A DNA stretch of 64,000 nucleotides from Streptomyces sp. NBC_00258. GTDB taxonomy: Bacteria; Actinomycetota; Actinomycetes; Streptomycetales; Streptomycetaceae. Below the pieces are notes generated by a model. That model had not been told where the DNA came from, made no database searches, and saw nothing but the letters and a program-made list of their open reading frames with translations. The translations under genes and the position numbers were made by a program. Location of the stretch: contig NZ_CP108081.1 of NCBI RefSeq assembly GCF_036182465.1, positions 5,022,001 through 5,086,000 on the forward strand. Reading direction: 5' to 3'. Shown here piece by piece: positions 54,314 through 62,832 of the stretch (the stretch's first letter is position 1; every line of letters begins with the position of its first letter).

Positions 54314-54561
54314 GCTCGATGAGCCGCAGGGAGGCGGACGTCCGCCGGATCCTGGAGGAGCCGCAGCCGCCCGTACCGCCCGATCTGTACGGGGAGGCGC
54401 TGCGCCGGGGCGGACGGATGCTGCGCCGCAGGACGGCGGCGAGGCGGCTGTTCTGGCTGCTGCTGTTCGCGGCGGCCGTGGCCTTCGTGGTGTGGGCTTC
54501 GCTGACTCAGCCGTGGGTGGAGCCGCCGTCGGAGACGACTCCACCGCTGACCGGCTGGTGA
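54310..54561 (+). CDS. small membrane protein coupled to sigma-like gene
   Basis: An 83-residue protein with a basic cytoplasmic N-terminus (VRRILEEPQPPVPPDLYGEALRRG, about 11-35). One membrane helix (about 46-64, LFWLLLFAAAVAFVVWASL) and a short outer tail follow. Start ATG overlaps the sigma-like stop. It resembles the N-terminal part of membrane anti-sigma factors, so it may tether or regulate its neighbour; this is inference. Confidence 0.65.
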   Translation: MSSMSRREADVRRILEEPQPPVPPDLYGEALRRGGRMLRRRTAARRLFWLLLFAAAVAFVVWASLTQPWVEPPSETTPPLTGW

Positions 54562-54564
54562 GCC

Positions 54565-54592
54565 CCTCGGTGAGTCCGTCGACTCGCCGAGG
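54565..54592. terminator. terminator between convergent genes
   Basis: A 12-bp stem, CCTCGGTGAGTC with GACTCGCCGAGG (one G-T pair), has a 4-nt loop and lies just downstream of the small membrane gene and before the metB stop. Confidence 0.8.
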
Positions 54593-54605
54593 AGCCCGTC
54601 GGTGA

Positions 54606-55760
54606 CTAGCCCAGGGCCTGCTTGAGGTCCTGGAGGAGGTCGTCGATGTTCTCGATGCCTACGGAGAGGCGTACCAGATCGGCGGGGACCTCCAGGAGGG
54701 ACCCGGCAACGGACGCGTGCGTCATGCGCCCCGGGTGCTCGATCAGGGATTCGACGCCGCCCAGGGACTCGCCCAGCGTGAACACCTTGGCGCGGTTGCA
54801 GACCTCGACGGCCGCCTCCTCTCCGCCCTCGACCTGGAAGGAGACCATGCCGCCGAACGCCTTCATCTGCTTGGCGGCGATCTCGTGACCGGGGTGCTCC
54901 GGGAGGCCCGGGTACAGAACGCGCGTCACGCGCGCGTGCCGGGTGAGCATCTCCGCGACCTGGGTGGCGTTCTCGCTGTGCCGGTCCATGCGGACGGCGA
55001 GCGTCTTGATGCCGCGCAGTACCAGCCAGGCGTCCATGGGCCCGGCGACCGCGCCCATCGCGTTCTGGTGGTAGGCGAGCTCCTCGCCGAGCGCCTGGTC
55101 GGCAACCACTAGTGCGCCGCCGACGACGTCCGAGTGGCCGCCCATGTACTTGGTCAGCGAGTGCACGACGACGTCCGCGCCGAGCGCGATCGGCTGCTGC
55201 AGGTAGGGGCTGGCGAAGGTGTTGTCGACGACCAGCTTTGCGCCGGCCTCGCGTGCGATCTGCGAGAGCGCGGCGATGTCGGTGATGCCGAGGAGGGGGT
55301 TGGAGGGGGTCTCCACCCAGACGGCCTTGGTCTTGGGGGTGATGGCGGCCCGTACGGCCGCGGGGTCGCTGGTGTCGGCGACCGACCACTCCACGCCCCA
55401 CCGGGAGACGACCTTCGCGAAGAGGCGGAACGTACCGCCGTACGCGTCATTGGGGATGACCACGTGGTCGCCCGGGCTGAGCAGCGTACGCAACAGGCAG
55501 TCCTCGGCCGCCAGTCCGGACGCGAACGCGAGCCCGCGGCGGCCGCCCTCCAGGGCGGCGAGGTTCTCCTCCAGGGCGGTCCTGGTGGGGTTGGCGCTGC
55601 GGCTGTACTCGTAGCCGCCGCGCAGACCGCCGACGCCGTCCTGCTTGTAGGTCGAAACCTGGTAGATCGGCGGGACGACCGCGCCGGTGAGGGGATCGGC
55701 GGTGTTGCCCGCGTGGATCGCCACGGTTTCGAAGTGCTGGCTGATGTGCCTGTCGCTCAT
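54606..55760 (-). CDS. metB: cystathionine gamma-synthase/lyase family enzyme
   Basis: A 384-residue Cys/Met metabolism PLP enzyme. The N-terminal HFETVAIHAGNTADPLTGAVVPPIY, the PLP lysine in HSLTKYMGGHSD (about residue 205) and the C-terminal SLGGVESLIEHPG are family blocks. It combines an activated homoserine with cysteine to form cystathionine. Synthase and gamma-lyase activities cannot be told apart from sequence alone. Start at ATG 55760. Confidence 0.9.
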   Translation of the reverse strand: MSDRHISQHFETVAIHAGNTADPLTGAVVPPIYQVSTYKQDGVGGLRGGYEYSRSANPTRTALEENLAALEGGRRGLAFASGLAAEDCLLRTLLSPGDHVVIPNDAYGGTFRLFAKVVSRWGVEWSVADTSDPAAVRAAITPKTKAVWVETPSNPLLGITDIAALSQIAREAGAKLVVDNTFASPYLQQPIALGADVVVHSLTKYMGGHSDVVGGALVVADQALGEELAYHQNAMGAVAGPMDAWLVLRGIKTLAVRMDRHSENATQVAEMLTRHARVTRVLYPGLPEHPGHEIAAKQMKAFGGMVSFQVEGGEEAAVEVCNRAKVFTLGESLGGVESLIEHPGRMTHASVAGSLLEVPADLVRLSVGIENIDDLLQDLKQALG

Positions 55761-55935
55761 GGGCACCGAGGGTAATGCGCTCGCGGGGAAAGTGACGGCA
55801 CGGGGCGGGGGTGCGGGGCGGGGAGCCGAAGGTACGGGGCTGGGGCACGGGGCATGGAGCGAGGCATGGGGACGGGGCACGGGGTTGGGCGGGCCCGGAG
55901 AGAGCCTGGAGCGGGCCGGGCCCGGCTGCCCCGAG

Positions 55936-55979
55936 GCGGGCCTGGTGCGGGCCTGGTGCGGGCCTGGTGCGGGCCTCGG
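55936..55979. repeat. four tandem 11-bp repeats
   Basis: GCGGGCCTGGT is repeated three times exactly, and a fourth copy ends CTCGG. Confidence 0.85.
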
Positions 55980-56011
55980 ACCAGGGTGCATCCGGCCGTC
56001 GGTCCGGCGGT

Positions 56012-56045
56012 TTTCCACAGGATCCGCCGAGCAGTTTCCACAGGA
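56012..56045. promoter_or_regulatory. pair of TTTCCACAGGA direct repeats
   Basis: Two identical 11-bp repeats 23 bp apart, about two helical turns, lie 50-83 bp before the ATG at 56095. The TTTTCCACA part is one base from the Streptomyces DnaA box. They may be operator half-sites. Confidence 0.45.
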
Positions 56046-56094
56046 GCGGTGACCAGGTTCGCCAATTGTCGGACCAGTCTGGTTCGCTTGAGGC

Positions 56095-57216
56095 ATGGAG
56101 ATTCTCTGGGTCCTGATGGCGCTGCTCATGATGAGCTTCGTCCTCTGGCCGATCCTTCTGCGCAGGCGTGCCGGTGGTATCCAGCAGGTCGCCCCGGGCG
56201 ACCCCGACGCGGCCGACCCGGCGAACTACGGCTTCCTGCGCCAGGAGGAGCTGGACATCCGCATGCCCGGCCCCGACCAGGACCTGCTGGAGGTCCTGGA
56301 CCTCGTGCAGCGCACCCAGGATTACCGGGCGGCGTCGCAGCTCCTCGCCGGCACCGAGATCGAGGGCGAGCGGCGCTGGCAGCGCGTGCAGGCCTTCGCG
56401 GGTGCCGCGTCGCTGGAGCTGCAGCAGCGCCCCGGCGGGGTGAGCGACTCCCCCGGCGGGCAGTGGCTGCGGGTGTGGCGGGCCGAGCAGCCCAAGGACG
56501 CGGGCGGCGCCGCCGTGCACGCGGAGTTCCTGGTGCAGCAGGCGTGGCGTACGTCGTCGCCGGGTACGGACGAGTTCCGGATCATCATGGAGGAGGCGAG
56601 GGCGGCCTGCGGCGAGGCCGCGCTGCTGTCTCCGGGCGACCCGATCCCGTACATCATCGAGCTCTCCGTGGGCCGCGGACTCGCCTACCCCCAGGCGGAG
56701 TTCGAGAAGGTCTGGCTGAAGATCCTGGACCGCGCGCCCGCGCACATGGGGGCGCATCTGGCGGCGCTCCACTACTGGTGCGAGAAGTGGCACGGCTCGC
56801 GCGAGGTGGCGTACTCCTTCGCGGAGGCGGCGGCGGCCCGGGCACCCCAGGGTTCCCTCTTGGCCGCGATGCCCCTCTTCGCCGTCTTCGAGCACCTCCC
56901 CGAGGTGAACCTGGTCAGTGGCTTCTACCAGAGCGAGGTCGTGACCAAGGCGGTCCACGGCGCGCTCTTCGCGGTCCACTCGGCCCGCCCCGACGACCCG
57001 ATGCTCGCCCACGTCCGCCACCTGCTGGTCTTCTTCCTGGTCCGCGGCGAACGCTGGTCGGAGGCGATGACCCAGCTGATCCACGTCGACGGCCACGTGG
57101 GAGCCCTCCCCTGGACCCTGACGTCGGACCCGGCGGCGGACTACGCGGTGTACCGCGCACTGGCGGTGGGCGGCTACGAGGCGAACGGCGGGAGCCCGGC
57201 GACGCTGCCGCACTGA
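56095..57216 (+). CDS. membrane-anchored protein of unknown function
   Basis: A 373-residue protein with an N-terminal signal anchor (residues 4-22, LWVLMALLMMSFVLWPILL). A soluble helical domain with TPR-like character follows (QDYRAASQLLAGTE, HLAALHYWCEKWHGSREVAYSFAEAAAARAP). Near residue 230 the WxCEKWHGS stretch looks conserved. No family identified with confidence. It converges on msrA across a strong terminator. Confidence 0.72.
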   Translation: MEILWVLMALLMMSFVLWPILLRRRAGGIQQVAPGDPDAADPANYGFLRQEELDIRMPGPDQDLLEVLDLVQRTQDYRAASQLLAGTEIEGERRWQRVQAFAGAASLELQQRPGGVSDSPGGQWLRVWRAEQPKDAGGAAVHAEFLVQQAWRTSSPGTDEFRIIMEEARAACGEAALLSPGDPIPYIIELSVGRGLAYPQAEFEKVWLKILDRAPAHMGAHLAALHYWCEKWHGSREVAYSFAEAAAARAPQGSLLAAMPLFAVFEHLPEVNLVSGFYQSEVVTKAVHGALFAVHSARPDDPMLAHVRHLLVFFLVRGERWSEAMTQLIHVDGHVGALPWTLTSDPAADYAVYRALAVGGYEANGGSPATLPH

Positions 57217-57556
57217 GCGCGCCCACGGTCTCGCGGCGGAACGCTCGGGGGGGGGCCGTCCGTCAGAAGGCCGGAGCCGAGCGGGACGACGGTGGCGGCA
57301 CCGGCGTACGACGTCGGCGGTACCGGCGGAACGATCGGGGCGGGCCCGCCGGCCAGGTGGTGGGCCGGTACCGGATCGCACGGTGATGGGGACGCGGCAC
57401 GGTGGACGGCGGGGCTTGATCGTCTCGCCGGGCCCCTGTTTCGCCCTCCGCCTCGCGCCCACCGAGGCTCCGCAACCGGGCCCGCACACGCATGCGCGGC
57501 CCGGTTGCGGAGCCTCGACCGAGTCGGCCTCCGCCTTTCGCCGGGCCGCTTCGCGG
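57217..57556. other. convergent intergenic region with large hairpin
   Basis: A 340-bp gap. Apart from the 20-bp hairpin at 57463-57517 it contains GGC/CGG-rich repeats such as GGCGGTACCGGCGGAAC. The open frames here are not supported by start sites or family features. Confidence 0.55.
57463..57517. terminator. strong bidirectional terminator before msrA end
   Basis: A perfect 20-bp stem (57463-57482 with 57498-57517) has a 15-nt loop and lies between convergent genes. Confidence 0.88.
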
Positions 57557-58069
57557 TCAGCCCTCCGCGCGGGCGGGCAGCCGCCATCCCGGGCGCGGGA
57601 AGTGGCAGGTGTAACCGTCCGGGTAACGCTGCAGGTAGTCCTGGTGCTCGGGCTCGGCCTCCCAGAAGGGGCCGACCGGCTCCACCTCGGTGACGACCTT
57701 GCCCGGCCACAGCCCGGAGGCGTCCACATCCGCGATCGTGTCCTCGGCGATCCGCTTCTGCTCGTCGTCCACGTAGTAGATCGCCGAGCGGTAGCTGAGG
57801 CCGATGTCGTTGCCCTGGCGGTTCTTGGTGCTCGGGTCGTGGATCTGGAAGAAGAACTCCAGGAGCGCGCGGAAATCGGTGCCCGCGGGGTCGAAAAGGA
57901 TCTCGATGGCCTCCGCGTGCGTGCCGTGGTTACGGTACGTCGCGTTCGGCACGTCACCCCCGGTGTAGCCCACCCGGGTCGCCGTCACGCCCGGGAGCCG
58001 GCGGATCAGGTCCTCCATCCCCCAGAAGCATCCGCCCGCCAGTACGGCCCTCTGCGTCTGCGCAGCCAT
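57557..58069 (-). CDS. msrA: peptide-methionine (S)-S-oxide reductase
   Basis: A 170-residue MsrA that reduces methionine S-sulfoxide in proteins. The catalytic Cys is in AGGCFWGMEDL (about residue 14). YTGGDVPNATYRNHGTHAEAIEI, FFFQIHDPST and the C-terminal YPDGYTCHFPRP, with a possible resolving Cys, are diagnostic. Start at ATG 58069 by family length. Confidence 0.95.
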   Translation of the reverse strand: MAAQTQRAVLAGGCFWGMEDLIRRLPGVTATRVGYTGGDVPNATYRNHGTHAEAIEILFDPAGTDFRALLEFFFQIHDPSTKNRQGNDIGLSYRSAIYYVDDEQKRIAEDTIADVDASGLWPGKVVTEVEPVGPFWEAEPEHQDYLQRYPDGYTCHFPRPGWRLPARAEG

Positions 58070-58494
58070 TGCGGCCCTCCAATATCTGTGTCTGTCAGCT
58101 CGGTCACTCGGGCTCATCGGCTCGCACACCACCGGCATCCCATTCCCACTGTGCTCAACGCGCGAGGGTTCCGGGCGATTCCGTGCCCGTCCAACCGGCC
58201 TTGCGGCCGCCGACTGCCACGACGAGCGCACCGACCCCGCCGCAGACGAACTGCTGGCCAACCTGAGCCCGCCATCGCGCGAGACCAGACATCCAGCCAT
58301 CGCTGCCTGGATGCGTCACATGGCAGCGCAGGCGCATGGGGAAAGGTGTCGAACTGGGTGACCCGTCCCGCACTTCAAGTGAAGGGGGAGGCCGCGGCAC
58401 CAGCAACCGACGCGGTGCTGCGGCCCGCTCCCCAAGCATGAGGGCAGTCGAAATTCGATGGCCGCCCATCCCAGGCGGGCGCCACGCTGCACTC
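58070..58494. other. intergenic region at the edge of the accessory block
   Basis: A 425-bp stretch between msrA and the truncated DUF4291 gene. One frame reads as a protein-like remnant (near 58240-58350, ...ELLANLSPPSRETRHPA) ending in TGA without a start. It may be a gene fragment. Nothing else recognised. Confidence 0.4.
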
Positions 58495-58656
58495 ATGGAA
58501 GAACCGCAACGCAGGATCCGCGCGGCCTACACGGCATCCACGATCACCGTCTACCAGGCGTACTCCCCGGAAATCGGCCGGCCCGCCGCCCGAGAGGGCC
58601 GATTCCCCAACGCGTGGAAGCAGGGCAGGATGACTTGGATCATCAAGCCGCTTTGA
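58495..58656 (+). pseudogene. DUF4291 gene, N-terminal fragment
   Basis: The ATG at 58495 opens a frame reading MEEPQRRIRAAYTASTITVY, then QAYSPEIGRPAAREGRF and GRMTW, the N-terminus of the DUF4291 family. After codon 46 it runs into the block repeat (from 58643) and stops at 58656. The remainder of the family sequence, TWIKPSFLWMMYR onward, is found 4.2 kb away at 62848-63302 in the same orientation. The two parts join at the shared motif YTGGATCA. DUF4291 function is unknown. The gene is broken by insertion. Confidence 0.88.
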
Positions 58657-58853
58657 CAGACCCTTGTGCGTTGCCGACGACGAAGGCTGAGGACTGGTGG
58701 CGCGTGGGCGGAGCCTGCCTTGATCACGGCGCCGATCTTGCCTGGTGATCGTGGAACTCTCGAGGAGCTGGGACCACCCCGAGGTCGATGGCGCCCCTTG
58801 GACCGTCAGCCCTGTCGGTAGCTGTCTCAGAGCAGGCACTAGCCTCTCGGGCT

Positions 58854-59648
58854 ATGTCCGACCTACCCGATCTTCATAGTGCGACCATCGACGCGATAGT
58901 CGATCACGTCGGCCGATCGACGCTTCCCTTCCAGCGAGCCCACCGGGAGGAACAACACGCCACGGCCTTCTGGTTCAACGAACTCGTGGAGACGACCGCC
59001 GAAGACGAGGTCATCCGCCAGTACCTGGTGACCGCCAGCGAGCCGGCGAGAGTCGAGTTGGCCGAATTCACCCTGCGTCCGGACTTGTGCACACCCGCGA
59101 TGAGCGCAGAGAAGCTGATGATGATCGACTTCGCGGAGGGGTGGACTCATCTCGGCGACCTGGGAGTGGCGGTCATGCCCACCACCGGATTGCACGCGCA
59201 CGGCGCTCGCAAGGGGTGGAGTTGGACGACCGACGAGATCACCGAAGGCATCGCCGCCACGGAGGAGGACATCGCCGGCCTCGGTGAGCACCCGATCGCG
59301 GCCTACGTACTGGGGCACATCATCGAGGACGGTGCCCGAGAGCAGGCTGTGGTGGTCGGCCAGGTCACGCGCACCAGCGGCGACAGCATCCGTTGGAACG
59401 GAGACCTGCCGCCGGGGTGCGTAGGGGCACCGGTGTTCATCAGCACTCGCCTCAGCGGGGACAGTTTCAAATTGGTCTGCCTGGGGGTGACACTGCCCGC
59501 CGAAGGTCACCACGCGATTGCTTCCTTCGACCGCATCCGCGCCGCCCTGAACTCCCTCCCCTCGGATACCCCACCAGCCTTTGGTGAGACCGCAGACCAT
59601 CCTCGGCAGGTCGAGCCGAAGCGGCGCTGGTGGCAGCAACGCGGCTGA
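58854..59648 (+). CDS. cassette gene 1: unknown, possible inactive trypsin-like fold
   Basis: A 264-residue soluble protein from ATG 58854. HATAFWFNELVE, LGDLGVAVMPTTG and GCVGAPVFISTRL appear in the order of a trypsin-like peptidase with a degenerate active site. The Ser position of GCSGAPV would be Val, and the His position is unclear. If so it is a pseudoprotease; this is a tentative reading. Base composition is visibly less GC-rich than in the core genes. It is the only gene between repeat sites 1 and 2. Confidence 0.62.
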   Translation: MSDLPDLHSATIDAIVDHVGRSTLPFQRAHREEQHATAFWFNELVETTAEDEVIRQYLVTASEPARVELAEFTLRPDLCTPAMSAEKLMMIDFAEGWTHLGDLGVAVMPTTGLHAHGARKGWSWTTDEITEGIAATEEDIAGLGEHPIAAYVLGHIIEDGAREQAVVVGQVTRTSGDSIRWNGDLPPGCVGAPVFISTRLSGDSFKLVCLGVTLPAEGHHAIASFDRIRAALNSLPSDTPPAFGETADHPRQVEPKRRWWQQRG

Positions 59649-59715
59649 CGCTGCCCAGCACCGTCAGAGGTACGACCATGGACGACCAGCCCGAACACCT
59701 TTGACGGAAAGGGCT

Positions 59716-59739
59716 GTGAACACAGCTTGACCTGGGTCT
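59716..59739 (+). repeat. cassette-boundary repeat, site 2
   Basis: GTGAACACAGCTTGA followed by CCTGGGTCT matches the right end of the block at 13 of 15 positions, plus the flank pattern CNTGGNYCW. It lies between cassette genes 1 and 2. Confidence 0.7.
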
Positions 59740-59862
59740 CCCGGCCGGATGCTCAGCTCGGGGCAGCGCAGCAGTGAGCACAAGTTGAGGGGCGCTGGCG
59801 TTGTCAGTGGGCCGCCATAGGCTCGGTCCCGTTCGAAGGCAGGTATCGGCGGATGGGACGAC

Positions 59863-60567
59863 GTGGGCTTTGATCTTGCGGTGTGGTTCGAACCCGAGCG
59901 GGTGTCGGCCTCTGATGCCGCCGGGAAGTATGAGCGGTTGTGTGGCAGCGACCTCGCAGGGGCGGGAGTTGTCGCGAGCGAGGCCGTGTCTGCGTTCCAT
60001 CAGGCGCTGATCGCGGATTTCCCCGAGCTCTCGTCTGCCGGAGACGACTGTCAGCAGGTGACGGTGTCGCCGTGGATGGCAGGCCTCGATGTCTCTGCCG
60101 CTCACGTGCTCATGCCCATGTCGTGGAGTCGGGCCAGTGAGACGGCGCCCGAGGTAGTGGCCCTCGCCGGCCGTCATGGACTGGTCTGTTTCGACCCGCA
60201 GGCGGAGGTGCTTCACCTTCCGCCCGCGCTGCGCGGGACAGATGGACTGAGTCTTCAGCCATGCGTTGGGCTGAAGGTCGAGGACCCGGACCGTGATGTG
60301 ATCGAACGTGCCGTACGTCGTTTGTCCGCGGAGAACTGGTTCTTGATTCTGGAGAAGCGGCTGGGCCGCTACCTCCAAGTCGGTCAAGGGCCGAACGCAG
60401 GCCTGTCCGCAGGCGGATTTGCTGTCGAACACCGGGATGGTTCGCCGGACCGGCACTACCGGTGTGTGCTGAGCGAGAAGAATCAAGTAGCAACGATCTT
60501 CGCCGACTTCGCTTCAGGTGAGGCCGCATGGAGCGTGGACGCGCGATGGGACAAGGTGTCGATGTAA
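59863..60567 (+). CDS. cassette gene 2: unknown, immunity-like
   Basis: A 234-residue soluble protein starting at GTG 59863 (FDLAVWFEPERVSASDAAGKY). The C-terminal part (about 150-230) reads GRYLQVGQG, GGFAVEHRDGSPDRHYR and FADFASGEAAWSVDARW. This resembles the pattern of small immunity proteins of the Imm1 type in polymorphic toxin systems. Similar hypothetical proteins are common in Streptomyces. Toxin partner not seen nearby. Assignment tentative. Confidence 0.65.
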   Translation: MGFDLAVWFEPERVSASDAAGKYERLCGSDLAGAGVVASEAVSAFHQALIADFPELSSAGDDCQQVTVSPWMAGLDVSAAHVLMPMSWSRASETAPEVVALAGRHGLVCFDPQAEVLHLPPALRGTDGLSLQPCVGLKVEDPDRDVIERAVRRLSAENWFLILEKRLGRYLQVGQGPNAGLSAGGFAVEHRDGSPDRHYRCVLSEKNQVATIFADFASGEAAWSVDARWDKVSM

Positions 60568-60638
60568 CCGGTGTGGGGCCCGCTACGTCCGAAGCCAACT
60601 GCCCCGGATACGGTCGCTGAGCGTGGCTTTACATGGCC

Positions 60639-60655
60639 CATCAAGCCGCTTTGAC
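60639..60655 (+). repeat. cassette-boundary repeat, site 3
   Basis: CATCAAGCCGCTTTGAC is identical over 17 bases to the left end of the block (58641-58657). It lies between cassette genes 2 and 3. Confidence 0.85.
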
Positions 60656-60747
60656 GGCCACTTTGTTGACTGGGACCGCGGGGACACCGCGAGTCAGTCC
60701 CGGAGAACCCTGTGCTCAGCGCTGTCGGATCCGGTCGCGAAGAACGC

Positions 60748-61692
60748 CTACTGACCGTGGGTCTCGGATCCCTTGAGGTAGGTCAGCCGCCCTCGGTCGC
60801 GTTCAGTCGTCAAGTCGAGAGTGGTCACGGGGTGGCGGGTCCACACAGGCGAGCCGTCGATCCACGGCACGAGCACGGTGACGGAATTGAGCAGGCCGTG
60901 GACGTCTGCAACTCCCGACGGGGGGAGACGTCGTGCCTGGCTCTTCTTCGCGAGCCGCAGAAGCATCGGCGGAGCTTCGTCCGGATCGTCGTCGGCAAGG
61001 TACAGCACCAAGTAGGCGTCACCCGCGTCCGGTTCGCGCAGCAGCAGCCAGCACATCTGGTGTAAATCCTTGCTGGTGGCCAGGCGGGCGAGACGGCGGA
61101 CGATCCGCACATCGGACACGAGCACCGCCAAGCAGCCGACCGAGGCCACGAGGAAAAACCAACCACGGCCGGCCCCTCCGAAGATGTGCAGCACACCGCC
61201 GAACCCGACAAACGCCCCGACGACGGTCCCGGCCGCGATGTAGGGAAGATCGAAAGCAGTGAGCAGTTCGCGGTTGCGCTACCAGACCAGTCGCCCCCGG
61301 CTGCCGGCCACGGGCGCGGCCAGCCTCGACTGCAGGGGTACAGCCGTGGAGCGCACGGCCGCTGCGAGGAGGGTCTCACGGGTGAGCTCCGCTGCAGTCA
61401 GGGGCATTTGCCGGGAACCTCGGGCGGCGGTCCTGCGGCGACGCTCCCTCCTCGACTCAGGATCCAGCCTGCGCACCACACCGGCCAATGCCGTGACACC
61501 CATCAGCAGACCGCCGAGAAAGGTCATGACCCAGGCGAAGCCACCGGCCTCCGTGCCGTCCTGAAACCCCTCGAAGTAGCCCACCGCCACACCCGGGGCC
61601 GCAATGAGGAGGCCCACGACACCGACCCGCAGCAGCCACTTCTCGGGAGCAGTGACCGGGCCCACGGGTGGCACGCCCCGGCGATCGGCCAT
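60748..61692 (-). pseudogene. cassette gene 3: membrane protein interrupted by in-frame TAG
   Basis: One minus-strand frame of 315 codons runs from ATG 61692 to the stop at 60748, broken only by TAG at 61281-61279. Before it, residues 1-137 contain two membrane helices (LLRVGVVGLLIAAPGVAV, WVMTFLGGLLMGVTALAGVV) and a basic stretch. After it come two more helices (IAAGTVVGAFVGFGGVL, WFFLVASVGCLAVLV) and a soluble domain with WLLLREPD and YLVLYLADDDPDEAPP. The CAG-to-TAG change would explain the break. Reading the halves as two genes is possible, but the second has only a weak GTG at 61194. Function unknown. Confidence 0.65.
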
Positions 61693-62128
61693 GTCTCTCC
61701 TGATCTCATGCGTTGTGCATCAGACATCAGACACGTGAGTCCACCGGACAGTTGTACAGCCTCTCGTGCGTTCCCTGCCCGGGCGGCGCGGGGTGACATA
61801 TCTGTGGATGCCAGAAGGGCACGGAGGTTTGTGGACCCGGCTTGACATGGGTCTCACTGTCCTGCCCCGTCTACTCCTGAGGCCTCGCCAGGCCCTGGCC
61901 GCTCGGTCCGGTACCGCTGGTGGTCCTGACTATCCTCAAGTGCTACGTGCCCAATGCTGACAGGACTTGATCTTCTCCGGAGGGCGGCCAGGCGCGTTCG
62001 TCGTGCTCCGTGCTCTCGTTACCCGACCGGAAAGCTCAACTGTTGCTCTGAAGTGGCAGGGGACAGGGTTGTGCGATCTTCTGCCCGGTGACACTGCAGG
62101 CAGGCGAGGTGTCCGAAGGGGGATCGGT
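61693..62128. other. gap between cassette genes 3 and 4
   Basis: A 436-bp region with divergent promoters and repeat site 4 (61831-61854). No convincing gene. Confidence 0.5.
61831..61854 (+). repeat. cassette-boundary repeat, site 4
   Basis: GTGGACCCGGCTTGA followed by CATGGGTCT matches the right end of the block at 13 of 15 positions and shares the CNTGGNYCW flank. Confidence 0.65.
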
Positions 62129-62752
62129 ATGGGAATTGGGTTTCGGCGGTCCGCTTCGGCGATGGAGGAGCCCTGGGTCCTGGACGCCTACGACGTCGCC
62201 TTCCTGGCAGGCGGGGCACAGAGGGTGGTGGAGAGCGCGATGATCGCGCTGTCCGATTGCGGCCTGCTGAAGCTCAGCGGTCCACGAGTGCGGGCCGTGG
62301 GTGCCGTGGGTGAGGCGCTGCCTCAGCACCCGGTCGAGTGTGCCCTGATCGCCTCGTGCCCGCGCAGCAGGAGCGCCGCCTCTGTACTCGCAGTTTTGCA
62401 ACGCTCTCCAGAGGTGCAGGAGATCGCCCGCCGACTTGCTGCGCGGAGCCTGGTGACGGGGTCTCGGCGCCGGCTGACGCGGCTGGGCAGACGGCAACTG
62501 CGGGCGGCCGAACGAGGCGAGGGGCTGCCGGACTACGTCTTCGGTGGTCCCGCTGTCCTCCCGGACGGCCTGGTCAGGCGCGGCGTCGTCAGCGCGCGGC
62601 CGGTCCCGTCCGGTCTGGGCCGGGCGCTGATCCGCATGGGCAAGGCCCTGGATCACGACTCCGACTCCGGTTCCGGTTCCGGTTCCGGTTCCGACTCGGA
62701 CGCCGGCTCGGGCGGCGCCTTCAGCTGTGGTGGTGGGAGCGGCAGTCACTGA
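62129..62752 (+). CDS. cassette gene 4: TIGR04222-type protein
   Basis: A 207-residue protein from ATG 62129 (GAAGGGGGA upstream). LDAYDVAFLAGGAQRVVESAMIALSDCGLLKL (about 18-48) is the hallmark of TIGR04222 proteins, usually membrane proteins ending in Gly/Cys-rich tails. Here no membrane helix is visible and the tail is a Ser/Gly/Asp repeat coded by GGTTCC hexamers (62669-62692), then GGAFSCGGG. It may be a soluble short form. Function unknown. Confidence 0.72.
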   Translation: MGIGFRRSASAMEEPWVLDAYDVAFLAGGAQRVVESAMIALSDCGLLKLSGPRVRAVGAVGEALPQHPVECALIASCPRSRSAASVLAVLQRSPEVQEIARRLAARSLVTGSRRRLTRLGRRQLRAAERGEGLPDYVFGGPAVLPDGLVRRGVVSARPVPSGLGRALIRMGKALDHDSDSGSGSGSGSDSDAGSGGAFSCGGGSGSH

Positions 62753-62832
62753 GGCCTCACACGCCGGGCCTGGGGCGAGGTGCTGCCACACGGGCGACGC
62801 ATCGAGGAGATGGGACTGCAGCGTATGAGGCT

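Larger units (their letters stand above)
55761..56094. other. divergent intergenic region with tandem and direct repeats
   Basis: A 334-bp gap between metB and the membrane-anchored protein. It holds four copies of an 11-bp unit, GCGGGCCTGGT (55936-55979, last copy diverged), and two TTTCCACAGGA repeats (56012-56022 and 56035-56045). No gene seen. Confidence 0.7.

Noticed and set aside
57174..57710. Possible gene between the anchored protein and msrA
   Set aside because: Overlaps both neighbours, has repeat-like composition and contains the terminator hairpin.
55447..57957. Long open frame on the minus strand spanning several genes
   Set aside because: It crosses metB, the anchored protein and msrA in the wrong frame.
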